Positions 49,539-57,704 of a stretch of DNA of 64,000 nucleotides are shown in pieces; position 1 is the stretch's first letter; each line of letters starts with the position of its first letter. Where the stretch lies: positions 61,274-125,273 of the forward strand of contig NZ_JALPVL010000020.1 in NCBI RefSeq assembly GCF_023544465.1, written 5' to 3'. The position numbers and the translations under genes were made by a program. Source of the DNA: Paractinoplanes maris (GTDB lineage: Bacteria > Actinomycetota > Actinomycetes > Mycobacteriales > Micromonosporaceae). Below the pieces are notes generated by a model. The model saw only the letters and a program-made list of their open reading frames with translations. It was not told where the DNA came from and searched no databases.

Positions 49539-50720
49539 TCACGCCCTCAGCGGGCGGAAGGCGGCCCGCACCTCCTGGGCGAACAGCTCCGGCTCCTCCC
49601 AGGCCGCGAAGTGCCCGCCCCGGTCGGCCTCGTTGAAGTAGGCCAGGCCGGGATAGACCGACTCGACCCAGCTGCGGGGCGCGGCCCAGATCTCGTCGGG
49701 GAAGGTCGTGAAGGCCACCGGCACCCGCACCGGTGGGGGAGCGTGGCCGGAGGCGCCGGCCGCGGCCAGGAAGCGGCCGAACTCCCAATACCAGCGGGCG
49801 GCCGAGGCCCCGGTGCCGGTCAGCCAGTACAGCGTGATGTTGTCGACGATGCTCTCGCGGGTGAGCCCGCCACTCGGCTGCTTGTCGACGAAGGCCCCGG
49901 CCATCTTGTAGTAGCTGTCGGTGTCGTGGTCGAGCATCCACGCGGCCAATCCGACCGGGGAGTCCAGCAGCGAGTAGCCGATCGTCTGCGGCCGGGTCGA
50001 CTGCTCCAGGAAGTAGCCGAAGCCGTCGGTGGTGAACGCGGCCAGCTTGTCGTGCGCCACCCGCTCCGGCCCGGACTGCGCGGGCAGCTTGTCCTTGATG
50101 CCGATCGCCCCGGCCAGCAGGTTGACGTGGATGCCCAGCAAGCCGTCGGGAGCCAGCCGGCCCATCGCGTCGGTGACCGCGGCTCCGACATCGCCACCCT
50201 GGGCGACGTAGCGCGAATACCCCAGGCGGCTCATCAGCTCGCCCCACGCGCGGGCGATGCGGCCGTTCTCCCAGCCCAGCTCGGTCGGCGTGGCCGAGAG
50301 ACCGTAGCCGGGCAGCGACGGGATGACCAGGTGGAACGCATCCTCGGCCCGGGCCGGGTCGGTGAGCGGGCCGACCGCGCCGAGCAGCTCGACGACCGAG
50401 CCCGGCCAGCCGTGCGTCATGATCAGCGGGAGGGCGCCCTCGTGCCGCGACCGCACGTGGAGGTAGTGGATGTCGACGCCGTCGATCTCGATCGTGAACT
50501 GTGGCAGGGCGTTGAGCCGGGTCTCGAACGCGCGCCAGTCGTGGTCGTCGGTCCAGAAGCGGGCCAGCTCCTGAACCGTCTCCAGCTGCACGCCCTGGGA
50601 GCGGTCGGGCACCAGCTCGCGGCCGGGCCAGCGGGTCGCCGCGACCCGGCGGTGCAGATCGTCGATCTTCTCGTCCGGGATGTCGAGCCGGAACGGGCGG
50701 AGGTAATTGTCATCGGACAT
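49539..50720 (-). CDS. Epoxide hydrolase (EHN-domain alpha/beta hydrolase)
   Basis: 393 residues from ATG 50720. The N-terminal EHN domain reads LRPFRLDIPDEKIDDLHRRVAATRWPGRELVPDRSQGVQLETVQELARFW. The hydrolase has PLIMTHGWPGSVVELLGA, IPSLPGYGLS and the nucleophile elbow VAQGGDVGAAVTDAMG (Asp), with the catalytic His in EADRGGHFAAWEEPE and ring-opening Tyr candidates in the lid. It would convert epoxides to vicinal diols in the cytoplasm. It lies 9 bp from the convergent DivIVA-domain gene. Confidence 0.92.
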   Translation of the reverse strand: MSDDNYLRPFRLDIPDEKIDDLHRRVAATRWPGRELVPDRSQGVQLETVQELARFWTDDHDWRAFETRLNALPQFTIEIDGVDIHYLHVRSRHEGALPLIMTHGWPGSVVELLGAVGPLTDPARAEDAFHLVIPSLPGYGLSATPTELGWENGRIARAWGELMSRLGYSRYVAQGGDVGAAVTDAMGRLAPDGLLGIHVNLLAGAIGIKDKLPAQSGPERVAHDKLAAFTTDGFGYFLEQSTRPQTIGYSLLDSPVGLAAWMLDHDTDSYYKMAGAFVDKQPSGGLTRESIVDNITLYWLTGTGASAARWYWEFGRFLAAAGASGHAPPPVRVPVAFTTFPDEIWAAPRSWVESVYPGLAYFNEADRGGHFAAWEEPELFAQEVRAAFRPLRA

Positions 50721-50831
50721 GTTTCCCCCAACGGGGCGAATCGGATGGGCGGACGCCGGTGATGGTCCGCGCACCGCGGCGCCCGCGCCTCACCCGGGCG
50801 GGATGACGACAAACCCGCCCGGGACGGGACC

Positions 50832-51968
50832 TCAGCCGAAGACCGATGACGCCCATTCGGGGTGGTCGATGAACGGGTTGCGGTTGTGCTGGTAGCTCGC
50901 GTAGATGACCTGGTTGCGGTTGCGCTCGAAGGCGTCCGGCGGGTCCTGGGCACTCCACTGCAGCAGCGCCGAGACCCGGCCGATGCGCGGAGCCGTGCCG
51001 CTGCCGGTGGCGTTGTCGACCTCGAGGTCGGGCCAGGAGTCGCCGCCCTCGTACCGGACCGCCATGTAGAAGATCATGCGGGCCACGTCGCCCTTGACGG
51101 CGTTGCGCGGCTCCCACGAGTCACCGTCGGTGAAGTTGCCGGGCGCGCTCGCCACCGCCGAGCCGCCGTTGTCGAAGTCCTTGTTGTCGCGCAGTGAGTT
51201 GACCCCCACGTCCTCGGGACGCAGGTGGTGCAGGTCGGTGCCGGGGCCAGCGCTGGTGCCGAAGTCGCCGTGCGACTTGGCCCAGACGTGCTCGCGGTTC
51301 CAGTTGCCGCTGTTGCCGCCGTTGAGCGTCTTGGACCGGCTCGTGCCCGAGTACAGCAGGATGACGTTGGCCGAGTTCGACGGATCCTGGTCGGTGGCCT
51401 TCAGCGCGTTCCACACCGCGTCGTACGACAGGGTGGTCACGCCCCGCGAGATGATCGTGTGCAGCGCGGTCTTGAGCTGCTCACCGCTCTTGCCGGCCGC
51501 GGCCGCGTAGTAGTCGGACGACGGCGGTGGCGTGGTGGGCACGGTGGTCGGCGGCGTCGTGCCCCCGGCCGTCATCGCGGTCGGCGACTTGAGGCCCGGA
51601 TGGGTGAAGTAGGCGGTCAGCGTGCCGGTGACGGTGATCGGGTCGCCGAGCAGGCCGGGGTTGGTGCGCAGCCCGAACGACGACCGGTACGAGCTGGTCA
51701 CCTGCACGTAGAGCATCCGGCCGGTGGCCGTCTCGCCGCTGCTGTCGGCCAGGGCGATCGCCGTGTCGCCGGTGAAGGTGCTGGTCCGGACCGTGGAGGT
51801 GGCGGTCGGCTCGCCCACGACGTAGCCGCGGACCGTGCCCGTGCCGCTCTGGCCGCTGATCGCCTGGGCGACCGTCAGCGTGGCCGCGGCCGAGCTGGAG
51901 GGAGCCCGCACGAGGGTGATCGTGAGGGCGAGGAGCGCGACAGCGGAGATCGCTACACGTCGATACAT
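50832..51968 (-). CDS. Secreted endonuclease I family nuclease with N-terminal beta domain
   Basis: 378 residues from ATG 51968 (ATG 51980 also possible). A signal peptide (RVAISAVALLALTITLVRAPSSSAA) precedes an OB-like domain of about 130 residues (VAQAISGQSGTGTVRGYVVGEPTATSTV) of the DUF6359 type. A Thr/Pro linker follows. The nuclease domain is GNWNREHVWAKSHGDFGTSAGPGTDLHHLRPEDVGVNSLRDNKDFDNGG, with the catalytic NREHVW...H of the Endonuclease_1 (NucM) family. It probably degrades extracellular DNA with divalent metal. Confidence 0.9.
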   Translation of the reverse strand: MYRRVAISAVALLALTITLVRAPSSSAAATLTVAQAISGQSGTGTVRGYVVGEPTATSTVRTSTFTGDTAIALADSSGETATGRMLYVQVTSSYRSSFGLRTNPGLLGDPITVTGTLTAYFTHPGLKSPTAMTAGGTTPPTTVPTTPPPSSDYYAAAAGKSGEQLKTALHTIISRGVTTLSYDAVWNALKATDQDPSNSANVILLYSGTSRSKTLNGGNSGNWNREHVWAKSHGDFGTSAGPGTDLHHLRPEDVGVNSLRDNKDFDNGGSAVASAPGNFTDGDSWEPRNAVKGDVARMIFYMAVRYEGGDSWPDLEVDNATGSGTAPRIGRVSALLQWSAQDPPDAFERNRNQVIYASYQHNRNPFIDHPEWASSVFG

Positions 51969-52041
51969 GGGGATCAGCATAGGAAGCCGGAGGTGAATGA
52001 GGTCCATATCGGCCTTGTCATACGGATGTACCTTGGTCGGC

Positions 52042-52305
52042 ATGACGTGGCTCGACGCGATCTGGTTCCTGGTCAGCATGCTGACCGAGGCCGGGCCGTC
52101 CGGGCTCACCGGCCTGGTGCTGATCGCCGTCCTGGCGGCCGGGCTGATGCTCGTCGTCCGTCGTGGCCCGGCCCGCGCGGAGTCCGCCGGCCGCGGCTTC
52201 AAGCAGCGAGCCGACCGGGCCGGCGTGCCCCGTCATCGCGACCCCGACGCCCCGGGCCGGACCCGCCCGAGAGGACCCACCGCGCGGCCCGTGGCGGCCG
52301 CCTGA
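52042..52305 (+). CDS. Small membrane protein linked to YidC (DUF6412-like)
   Basis: 87 residues from ATG 52042. An amphipathic start (WLDAIWFLVSML) and one transmembrane helix (GLTGLVLIAVLAAGLMLVV) are followed by a basic cytoplasmic tail with HRDPDAPGRTRPRGP. Similar short proteins sit immediately upstream of accessory YidC genes in many actinobacteria and are named DUF6412. The YidC gene follows after 52 bp. Role unknown, possibly a small assembly partner. Confidence 0.75.
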   Translation: MTWLDAIWFLVSMLTEAGPSGLTGLVLIAVLAAGLMLVVRRGPARAESAGRGFKQRADRAGVPRHRDPDAPGRTRPRGPTARPVAAA

Positions 52306-52357
52306 CCTCAGCACGGCCGTCGATGCAGCCTGTCCGCCCGCATCGAAGGGTCCCGTC

Positions 52358-53140
52358 GTGTCCATTTTCTACTCCGGCATCTCCGCGCTTCTTCTCTTCT
52401 GGCAGTCCGTCTGGGAGGCCCTGGTGGGCGCCCCCGAATCGCTGGGCACCCACTGGTCGTGGGTGCTCGGCATCGTCTTCCTCGTGGTGACCGTCCGGGT
52501 GGCTCTGCTGCCCCTCTACGTCCGGCAATACCGCTCACAGCGGGCGATGCAGCGTCTGCAACCCGAGATCCGGGCCCTGCGCGACAAGCACCAGGGTGAC
52601 ACGGTGGCGCTCGGCACCGCCGTGAGCGCGGTCTACCGACGGGAGCGGGTCAGCCCGTACGCGAGCTTTGTGCCTTTGATCGTGCAGATCCCCGTGTTCC
52701 TGGCGCTGTTCCACGTGCTGCGCCACCTGCGGCCGACGATCACCGACCCGGCCACCCAGACGCTCTACGGCTGGACGGCCGCGCAGTTCCACGACGCCTC
52801 GCACGCGTTGCTGCTGGGCGCGCCGCTCGCCTCCAGCTTCAGTGGCGGTGGCGCCGCCATGGTCGTGGCCGGCGTGCTGATCGCGGCCATGGTGGCGACC
52901 ACGTTCCTGACCACCCGGCTGTCGATGGCCGGCAGCCCGCCGGCCGACGATCCGATGCAGCGTCTGGTCCGGCGCCTGATGACCTACGGCGTTCCGGTCT
53001 CCCTGCTGATCTCGGGCGTCATCCTGCCGATCGGCGTCATCCTCTACTGGACGACGCAGAACCTCTTCGCCCTGGGTCAGCAGGCGTGGCTCGCGCGCAG
53101 GCATCCACCGATCGAAGCGGAGCCGTTGCCGGCGGTCTGA
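52358..53140 (+). CDS. yidC: YidC/Oxa1-type membrane protein insertase (accessory copy)
   Basis: 260 residues from GTG 52358 with GAAGGG upstream. The family core is present: VLGIVFLVVTVRVALLPLYVRQYRSQRAMQRLQPEIRALRDKHQGD, the positively charged groove Arg in TVRVALLPL, YRRERVSPYASFVPLIVQIPVFLALFHVL and GVPVSLLISGVILPIGVILYWTTQNLF. There are five hydrophobic segments and a short C-terminus. The main actinobacterial YidC is longer and lies in the rpmH-rnpA-yidC cluster, so this is probably a second copy. Confidence 0.92.
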   Translation: MSIFYSGISALLLFWQSVWEALVGAPESLGTHWSWVLGIVFLVVTVRVALLPLYVRQYRSQRAMQRLQPEIRALRDKHQGDTVALGTAVSAVYRRERVSPYASFVPLIVQIPVFLALFHVLRHLRPTITDPATQTLYGWTAAQFHDASHALLLGAPLASSFSGGGAAMVVAGVLIAAMVATTFLTTRLSMAGSPPADDPMQRLVRRLMTYGVPVSLLISGVILPIGVILYWTTQNLFALGQQAWLARRHPPIEAEPLPAV

Positions 53141-53149
53141 GCGCCGCCC

Positions 53150-53359
53150 TCAGTCCTCGACCCGGAAGCCGATCTTCAGCCGGACCTGGTAGTGGGCGAC
53201 ATCGCCGTCGACCACCTGGCCGCGGATCTCCTGCGCCTCGAACCACTCGATGTTCCGTACGGTCTGGGACGCTTTTTTGACAGCCGTGCGGATGGCGTCG
53301 TCGATGCTGGTCGGACTGCTTCCGACGACCTCGCTGAGCCGGTAGACGTGATTTGTCAT
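53150..53359 (-). CDS. Dodecin (flavin-binding storage protein)
   Basis: 69 residues from ATG 53359. It matches dodecin throughout: HVYRLSEVVGSSPTSIDDAIRTAVKKASQTVRNIEWFEAQEIRGQVVDGDVAHYQVRLKIGFRVE, including the Trp that stacks on flavin (IEWFEAQEIRG). Dodecins assemble as hollow dodecamers that bind FMN/FAD or CoA. The gene is convergent with yidC (9-bp gap) and divergent from the reverse transcriptase gene. Confidence 0.95.
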   Translation of the reverse strand: MTNHVYRLSEVVGSSPTSIDDAIRTAVKKASQTVRNIEWFEAQEIRGQVVDGDVAHYQVRLKIGFRVED

Positions 53360-53366
53360 GACAGCC

Positions 53367-53529
53367 TCCTCGGTTCGGGATCTCCCGCTCACTCAACCAG
53401 ACCCTCGGGGCGAGCGGGAGATCCTCGGGGAGCCGGCCTCGCCTATGCTGACCGGGTGGCAGCGTGTCCTGAGCTGGCCGTCGTCCGCCGCTGGCCGGTG
53501 GCGAGGGCTCTTCGGGGCAACCCCGAGGA
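53367..53529 (+). ncRNA. Candidate retron msr-msd RNA region upstream of the reverse transcriptase
   Basis: This 177-bp gap between dodecin and the reverse transcriptase has no ORF and dense inverted repeats. TCCTCGG (53367-53373) and CCGAGGA (53523-53529) could bracket it as a1/a2. GGATCTCCCGCTC (53378-53390) pairs perfectly with its complement at 53412-53424 around a 21-nt loop. CCTCGCC (near 53439) and GGCGAGG (near 53501) could close a long imperfect hairpin. CTTCGGGG-CAA-CCCCGAGG forms an 8-bp stem just before the start codon. In known retrons the structured RNA lies directly upstream of the RT gene. Assignment is inference. Confidence 0.4.
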
Positions 53530-53536
53530 CGTTTGA

Positions 53537-54913
53537 TTGAGTACCGCAGCGCATCGCCGGCGCGTCGCAGCGCTTCGCGCGGACCAGCGCAGGCACGACC
53601 GGGATTCGTCGGGGCACGCTGCCACCCACGGGTGGTATGAGCCGCGCCGTCAAGCGCCGTCGCGGGTGGCCGGGGCGCTGGCCGACGCCCTGCTCACCAC
53701 CGGCTGGCAGCCCGGCGAGATGGTCGCGGCGATCCGGTCGGTGGCCGGGGGCGGCCCGGCGTGGGCCCGGCGTCTGGTCGACGAGGTGCTGCTGGCCTAT
53801 CCGCGGGCACCGGCCGACCGGCCCCGCGAGCTGCGCCGGTTCCTGGCCGAGGGGGCCCGCACGGCGGTGCGGCGAACCGTCATCCGGCATCGGCTCGTGG
53901 TGCCCGCTCGGGTCGTCCGGATGCGGTGGGACGCGCCCGGGCTCGGTGACCTGGGTGAGCTGGCCGCGTTCCTCGGGGTCGACGGTGACGCGCTCGACTG
54001 GTTCGCCGACCGCCGCGAGATCAACCGGCACGCGCGCGACGAACGGCTGCGCCACTACCGGTACGGGTGGCGGCCGCACCGCCTGATCGAGGCTCCGAAA
54101 CCGCGCCTGCGCGACCTGCAGCGCCTGGTGCTCGACCAGATCCTGGCCCGGGTGCCGGTGCACGAGCACGTCCACGGTTTTGTGCCGGGCCGGGGCACCC
54201 ACACGTTCGCCCGCGTCCACGCCGGCCACGACGTCCTGGTGAGCCTGGACCTGCGCGCCTTCTTCTCCAGCATCACGGCGGCGCGGATCTACGGGCTGTT
54301 CCGGGGCATCGGCTATCCCGAACCCGTCGCGCACGCGCTGACCGCGCTGACCACCACCCGCACACCGGCCCACGTCCTGCGCGCTGCGCCCGGCCCGCAC
54401 CTCGCCGCGCTGCTGCGCCGGCCCCATCTGCCGCAGGGCGCGCCGACGTCACCCGCGCTGGCCAACCTGTGTGCGTTCCGGCTCGACCGGCGGCTGAGCG
54501 GGCTGGCCGGGCGCTTCGGCCTGGCCTACGGGCGGTACGCCGACGATCTGGCCTTCTCGGGCTCGCTCGATCCCCAGCGGGTCGATCTGCTGGTCACGCT
54601 GGCCGGCCGGATCGTGGCCGAGGAGGGGTTCCGGATCCACCCGGGCAAGATCCGGATCCGGCGCCGGTCGCAGCGGCAGTCCCTGACCGGTCTGGTCGTC
54701 AACGAGCGGCCCGCCGTGCCGCGGGAGGAATACGACCGGCTGCGGGCGATCCTGCACAACGCGGCCACCCACGGGCTGGCTGAGGCCAACCGGGACGGCC
54801 ACGCCGATTTCGCCGCCCATCTGGCCGGCCGGGTCGCCTGGATGGCCCACCGCCACCCGTCCCGCGCGGTCAAGCTGCACCGGCTGCTCGAGCAGGCGAC
54901 GGGTCAGGACTGA
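53537..54913 (+). CDS. Retron-type reverse transcriptase (myxobacterial-retron-like architecture)
   Basis: 458 residues from TTG 53537 (in-frame TGA directly before it; GAGGA upstream). An N-terminal region of about 165 residues precedes the RT core, as in myxobacterial retron RTs. The motifs are LRHYRYGWRPHRLIEAPKPRLRDLQRLVLDQIL, VLVSLDLRAFFSSI (D238), LPQGAPTSPALANLCAFRLD, YGRYADDLAFSG (Y334-A-D-D337) and a VTG-like QSLTGLVVN. The C-terminus (HNAATHGLAEANRDGHADFAAHLAGRVAWMA) also matches that group. There is no maturase, integrase or effector domain. No effector gene is adjacent; the monooxygenase gene is convergent (10-bp overlap). Confidence 0.88.
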   Translation: MSTAAHRRRVAALRADQRRHDRDSSGHAATHGWYEPRRQAPSRVAGALADALLTTGWQPGEMVAAIRSVAGGGPAWARRLVDEVLLAYPRAPADRPRELRRFLAEGARTAVRRTVIRHRLVVPARVVRMRWDAPGLGDLGELAAFLGVDGDALDWFADRREINRHARDERLRHYRYGWRPHRLIEAPKPRLRDLQRLVLDQILARVPVHEHVHGFVPGRGTHTFARVHAGHDVLVSLDLRAFFSSITAARIYGLFRGIGYPEPVAHALTALTTTRTPAHVLRAAPGPHLAALLRRPHLPQGAPTSPALANLCAFRLDRRLSGLAGRFGLAYGRYADDLAFSGSLDPQRVDLLVTLAGRIVAEEGFRIHPGKIRIRRRSQRQSLTGLVVNERPAVPREEYDRLRAILHNAATHGLAEANRDGHADFAAHLAGRVAWMAHRHPSRAVKLHRLLEQATGQD

Positions 54914-56025
54914 GCGGCGCTGACCGCCCGGGCCACCCGCCGCGACTCGAGCGCCGCCTGCCGCAGCATGCCGCCCAGCGTGACGTCGTAGCCCACGAAA
55001 TAGAGACCCGGCCGGGCCGGTGCGCCGCCGTGCACCCGGGGCACGCCGGTCTCGTCGAACAGCGCCGGGTCGTCGAACAGCTCGCGCAGACCGGTGCCGT
55101 AACCGGTGGCCGCGACGACCACGTCGGGCTCGACGGTCGTGCCGTCGGCCAGCTCGACCGCCGTCTCGGTGAAGCCGCGCACGGCAGCGACCGGCAGCAC
55201 CCGCCGGGCCACGACGTCACGGACGATGCCGACGTCCTGCAGCGGCACGTAGCGGTGGGTGCGCAGGCGGGTCTTGAGCCCCTCGGCCGGGCGGTCGATG
55301 CCGAACGGCCGCAGGTCGGGCGTGTCGAAGCGGGCCATCGTGGCGGCCATCGCGTTGAAGACCCGCTCGGGTAGCCGGCCCAGCAGCAGACCATTCATCT
55401 GCGCGGGCCAGCCCGCTGTCGTGCGGCGCACGATGTGCGGTGGGGTCCGGATGGCCAGGCGCACCGACGCGGCACCGCCCTCGGCCAGGTCGGTGGCGAT
55501 CTCGGCGCCGCTGTTGCCGGGGCCGACGACCAGCACGTCACGGCCGCGGAAGGGCTCGGCGTTGCGGTAGGCGGCCGAGTGGATCAGCGTGCCGCCCCAG
55601 GAGTCCAGCCCGGGCCACGCCGGCACCACCGGCGTGTGCAGATAACCGGTGGCGACGATCAGGACCCGGGCCGGTTGCTCGGAACCGCCCTCGAGCCGCA
55701 GCGACCAGCCGCCGGCGGCGGGCTCGATGTGCCGCACGGTCGTGCCGGTGCGCACGTCGAGGTGGAACCGGGACGCATACGCCTCCAGATAGCGCACCAG
55801 ATCGTCGCGCCGGACCCATCGGCCGTAATCACGGGGGATCGCCAGGCCGGGGAGCCCGGACAACCGCCGGACGGTGTGCAGGCGCAGCCGGTCGTAGCGC
55901 CCGCGCCAGCTGGTGGCCACCCCCGGGCCGCGCTCGAGGACGACCGGGTCGAGGCCGCGCGCCTTGAGCTGAGCCGCCACGGCGAGCCCCGCCGCCCCGG
56001 CGCCGAGCACAGTCACGTCTGGCAT
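54904..56025 (-). CDS. Flavin-containing monooxygenase-like NAD(P)/FAD oxidoreductase
   Basis: 373 residues from ATG 56025. The FAD motif VTVLGAGAAGLAVAAQLKARG, the Trp-Arg region ATSWRGRYDRLRLHT, the NADP motif VLVVGPGNSGAEIATDLAEGG and the ATGY strand (VVAATGYGTGL) identify a class B flavoprotein monooxygenase of the CzcO/YUCCA type. It would hydroxylate or N/S-oxygenate a small substrate using NADPH and oxygen. The substrate is unknown. It is convergent with the reverse transcriptase gene. Confidence 0.9.
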   Translation of the reverse strand: MPDVTVLGAGAAGLAVAAQLKARGLDPVVLERGPGVATSWRGRYDRLRLHTVRRLSGLPGLAIPRDYGRWVRRDDLVRYLEAYASRFHLDVRTGTTVRHIEPAAGGWSLRLEGGSEQPARVLIVATGYLHTPVVPAWPGLDSWGGTLIHSAAYRNAEPFRGRDVLVVGPGNSGAEIATDLAEGGAASVRLAIRTPPHIVRRTTAGWPAQMNGLLLGRLPERVFNAMAATMARFDTPDLRPFGIDRPAEGLKTRLRTHRYVPLQDVGIVRDVVARRVLPVAAVRGFTETAVELADGTTVEPDVVVAATGYGTGLRELFDDPALFDETGVPRVHGGAPARPGLYFVGYDVTLGGMLRQAALESRRVARAVSAAQS

Positions 56026-56152
56026 GCGCAGAAGTTAGCGGATGCCTCCGACAGAATATCGGCGGGGCGTGTCGGATCGGGCCGGTCGCCTTCGTGGACA
56101 CGGTGAGGCGGTCCGGGAACGCGGCCGCGTGACGACAGGAGCGCGATCGACG

Positions 56153-56485
56153 ATGGCCCAGTATCTGTTTTCCGTGCTCGACGACAAGTCCAACTCCGGC
56201 ACCGACGAGGAGATGGTGGCGATCCACGCCTTCAACAAGCAGTTGCAGGCCGACGGCCACTGGGTCTTCGCCGGGGGCCTGGCGTCGCCCGCCACCGCCA
56301 CCGTGGTCGACGGGCGGGACGGCCCGCCGGTCTTCACCGACGGGCCCTACCTGGAGTCCAAGGAGTTCATGGCCGGCTTCTGGGTCATCGAGGCGGCCGA
56401 TCTGGACGTGGCCCTGCGGATCGCCGCCGGGGCGTCGAAGGCCTGCAACCGCCGGCTCGAGATCCGCCCGTTCCTCGGCCGGTGA
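56153..56485 (+). CDS. YCII/DGPF-domain protein, partner of ECF42 sigma factor
   Basis: 110 residues from ATG 56153 with AGGAG upstream. It has MAQYLFSVLDD, ADGHWVFAGGLASPATATVV, the DGPF-type motif as FTDGPYLESKEFMAGFWVIEAADLDVALRIAAGASKACNRRLEIRPF. The Tyr replaces Phe in DGPF. Its stop overlaps the sigma-factor start by 4 bp. DGPF proteins are the established partners of group ECF42 sigma factors. Their biochemical role is not established. Confidence 0.9.
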   Translation: MAQYLFSVLDDKSNSGTDEEMVAIHAFNKQLQADGHWVFAGGLASPATATVVDGRDGPPVFTDGPYLESKEFMAGFWVIEAADLDVALRIAAGASKACNRRLEIRPFLGR

Positions 56486-57702
56486 CCGACGCCGGCGAGG
56501 CGATCGCCCGGGCCCACCGCGAGGAATGGGCCCGGGTGGTCGCCACCCTGTGCCGGCGCTTCGGCGATCTGGACATCGCCGAGGAGATGGCGGCCGAGGC
56601 GTTCGCGACCGCCGTCGAGCGCTGGCCGGCCGACGGCGTCCCGCCCAACCCCGGCGGCTGGCTCACCACCACCGCCCACCGCAAGGCCGTCGACCGGCTC
56701 CGGCGCGAGGCCCGGCGCGACGACAAGCACCGGGAGGCCCTGATGCTGTCCGACACCGCCGAGCCGCTCGGCGCCATCGACGACGACCGGCTCCGGCTGA
56801 TCTTCACCTGCTGCCACCCCGCCCTGGCGATCCAGACCCGGGTCGCGCTGACCCTGCGGATGGTCGGCGGGCTGACCGTGCCCGAGATCGCCCGGGCCTT
56901 CCTGGCGCAGGAGCCGGCCATGGGCCGGCGGATCACCCGGGCCAAGGAGAAGATCAAGGCAGCCCGGATCCCCTACCGCGTGCCGGCCCGGGAGGATCTG
57001 CCCGAGCGGGTCACCGGGGTGCTGGCCGTGCTGTTCCTGATCTTCAACGAGGGCTACCTGGCCTCCGACCCGGGGAGACCGGCGGTCCGGGCCGACCTGA
57101 CCGCCGAGGCCATCCGGCTGACCCGGCTGGTGCTGGCCCTGATGCCGGCCGACGGCGAGGTCGCCGGGCTGCTGGCGCTGATGCTGCTGACCGAGGCCCG
57201 CCGGCCGGCCCGGGTGTCGGCGAGCGGTGAGCTGGTCGCCCTGGGCGACCAGGACCGGGGCGCGTGGGACCGCGAGCTGATCGCCGAGGGTCACGCCCTG
57301 GTCCGTACGCGTCTCGCCTCCGGCCAGGCGCCGGGGCGCTACCAGATCCTGGCCGCCGTCAACGCCGTGCACACCGACGCTCCCGACGTCCGCGACACCG
57401 ACTGGTCGCAGGTCCTCGCGCTCTACGACCAGCTGATCGTCCTCGACCCGTCACCGATCGTCCGGCTCAACCGGGCCATCGCGGTGGCCGAGCTCGACGG
57501 CCCCCAGGTGGCGCTGGCCCAGATCGACGCCCTGCCGCTGGACGGATACCACGCCTTCCACGCCACCCGGGCCGACCTGCTGCGCCGGCTGGGCCGCAGT
57601 GCGCAGTCACGGGCGGCCTACGACCGGGCGATCGAGCTGACCGGCAACACCGCCGAGCTCGCCTGTCTGAGGCACCGCCGCGACCAGCTGGCCGGGGCCT
57701 GA
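56482..57702 (+). CDS. ECF42-group RNA polymerase sigma factor with C-terminal TPR-like domain
   Basis: 406 residues from GTG 56482. Sigma region 2 is ARVVATLCRRFGDLDIAEEMAAEAFATAVERWPADGVPPNPGGWLTTTAHRKAVDRLRRE, and region 4 is LTLRMVGGLTVPEIARAFLAQEPAMGRRITRAKEKI. The ECF42-specific C-terminal extension (about 190-406) has LFLIFNEGYLAS, RYQILAAVNAVHTDA and LNRAIAVAELDGPQVALAQID with TPR-like helices. This group has no anti-sigma factor and relies on its C-terminal domain, paired with DGPF proteins. It ends 2 bp from the convergent PPOX gene. Confidence 0.93.
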   Translation: MTDAGEAIARAHREEWARVVATLCRRFGDLDIAEEMAAEAFATAVERWPADGVPPNPGGWLTTTAHRKAVDRLRREARRDDKHREALMLSDTAEPLGAIDDDRLRLIFTCCHPALAIQTRVALTLRMVGGLTVPEIARAFLAQEPAMGRRITRAKEKIKAARIPYRVPAREDLPERVTGVLAVLFLIFNEGYLASDPGRPAVRADLTAEAIRLTRLVLALMPADGEVAGLLALMLLTEARRPARVSASGELVALGDQDRGAWDRELIAEGHALVRTRLASGQAPGRYQILAAVNAVHTDAPDVRDTDWSQVLALYDQLIVLDPSPIVRLNRAIAVAELDGPQVALAQIDALPLDGYHAFHATRADLLRRLGRSAQSRAAYDRAIELTGNTAELACLRHRRDQLAGA

Positions 57703-57704
57703 AC

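Noticed and set aside
53537..54913. Group II intron or diversity-generating retroelement
   Set aside because: No maturase (X/En) domain, intron RNA ends or template/variable repeats are visible. The RT motifs and terminal regions fit the retron type better.
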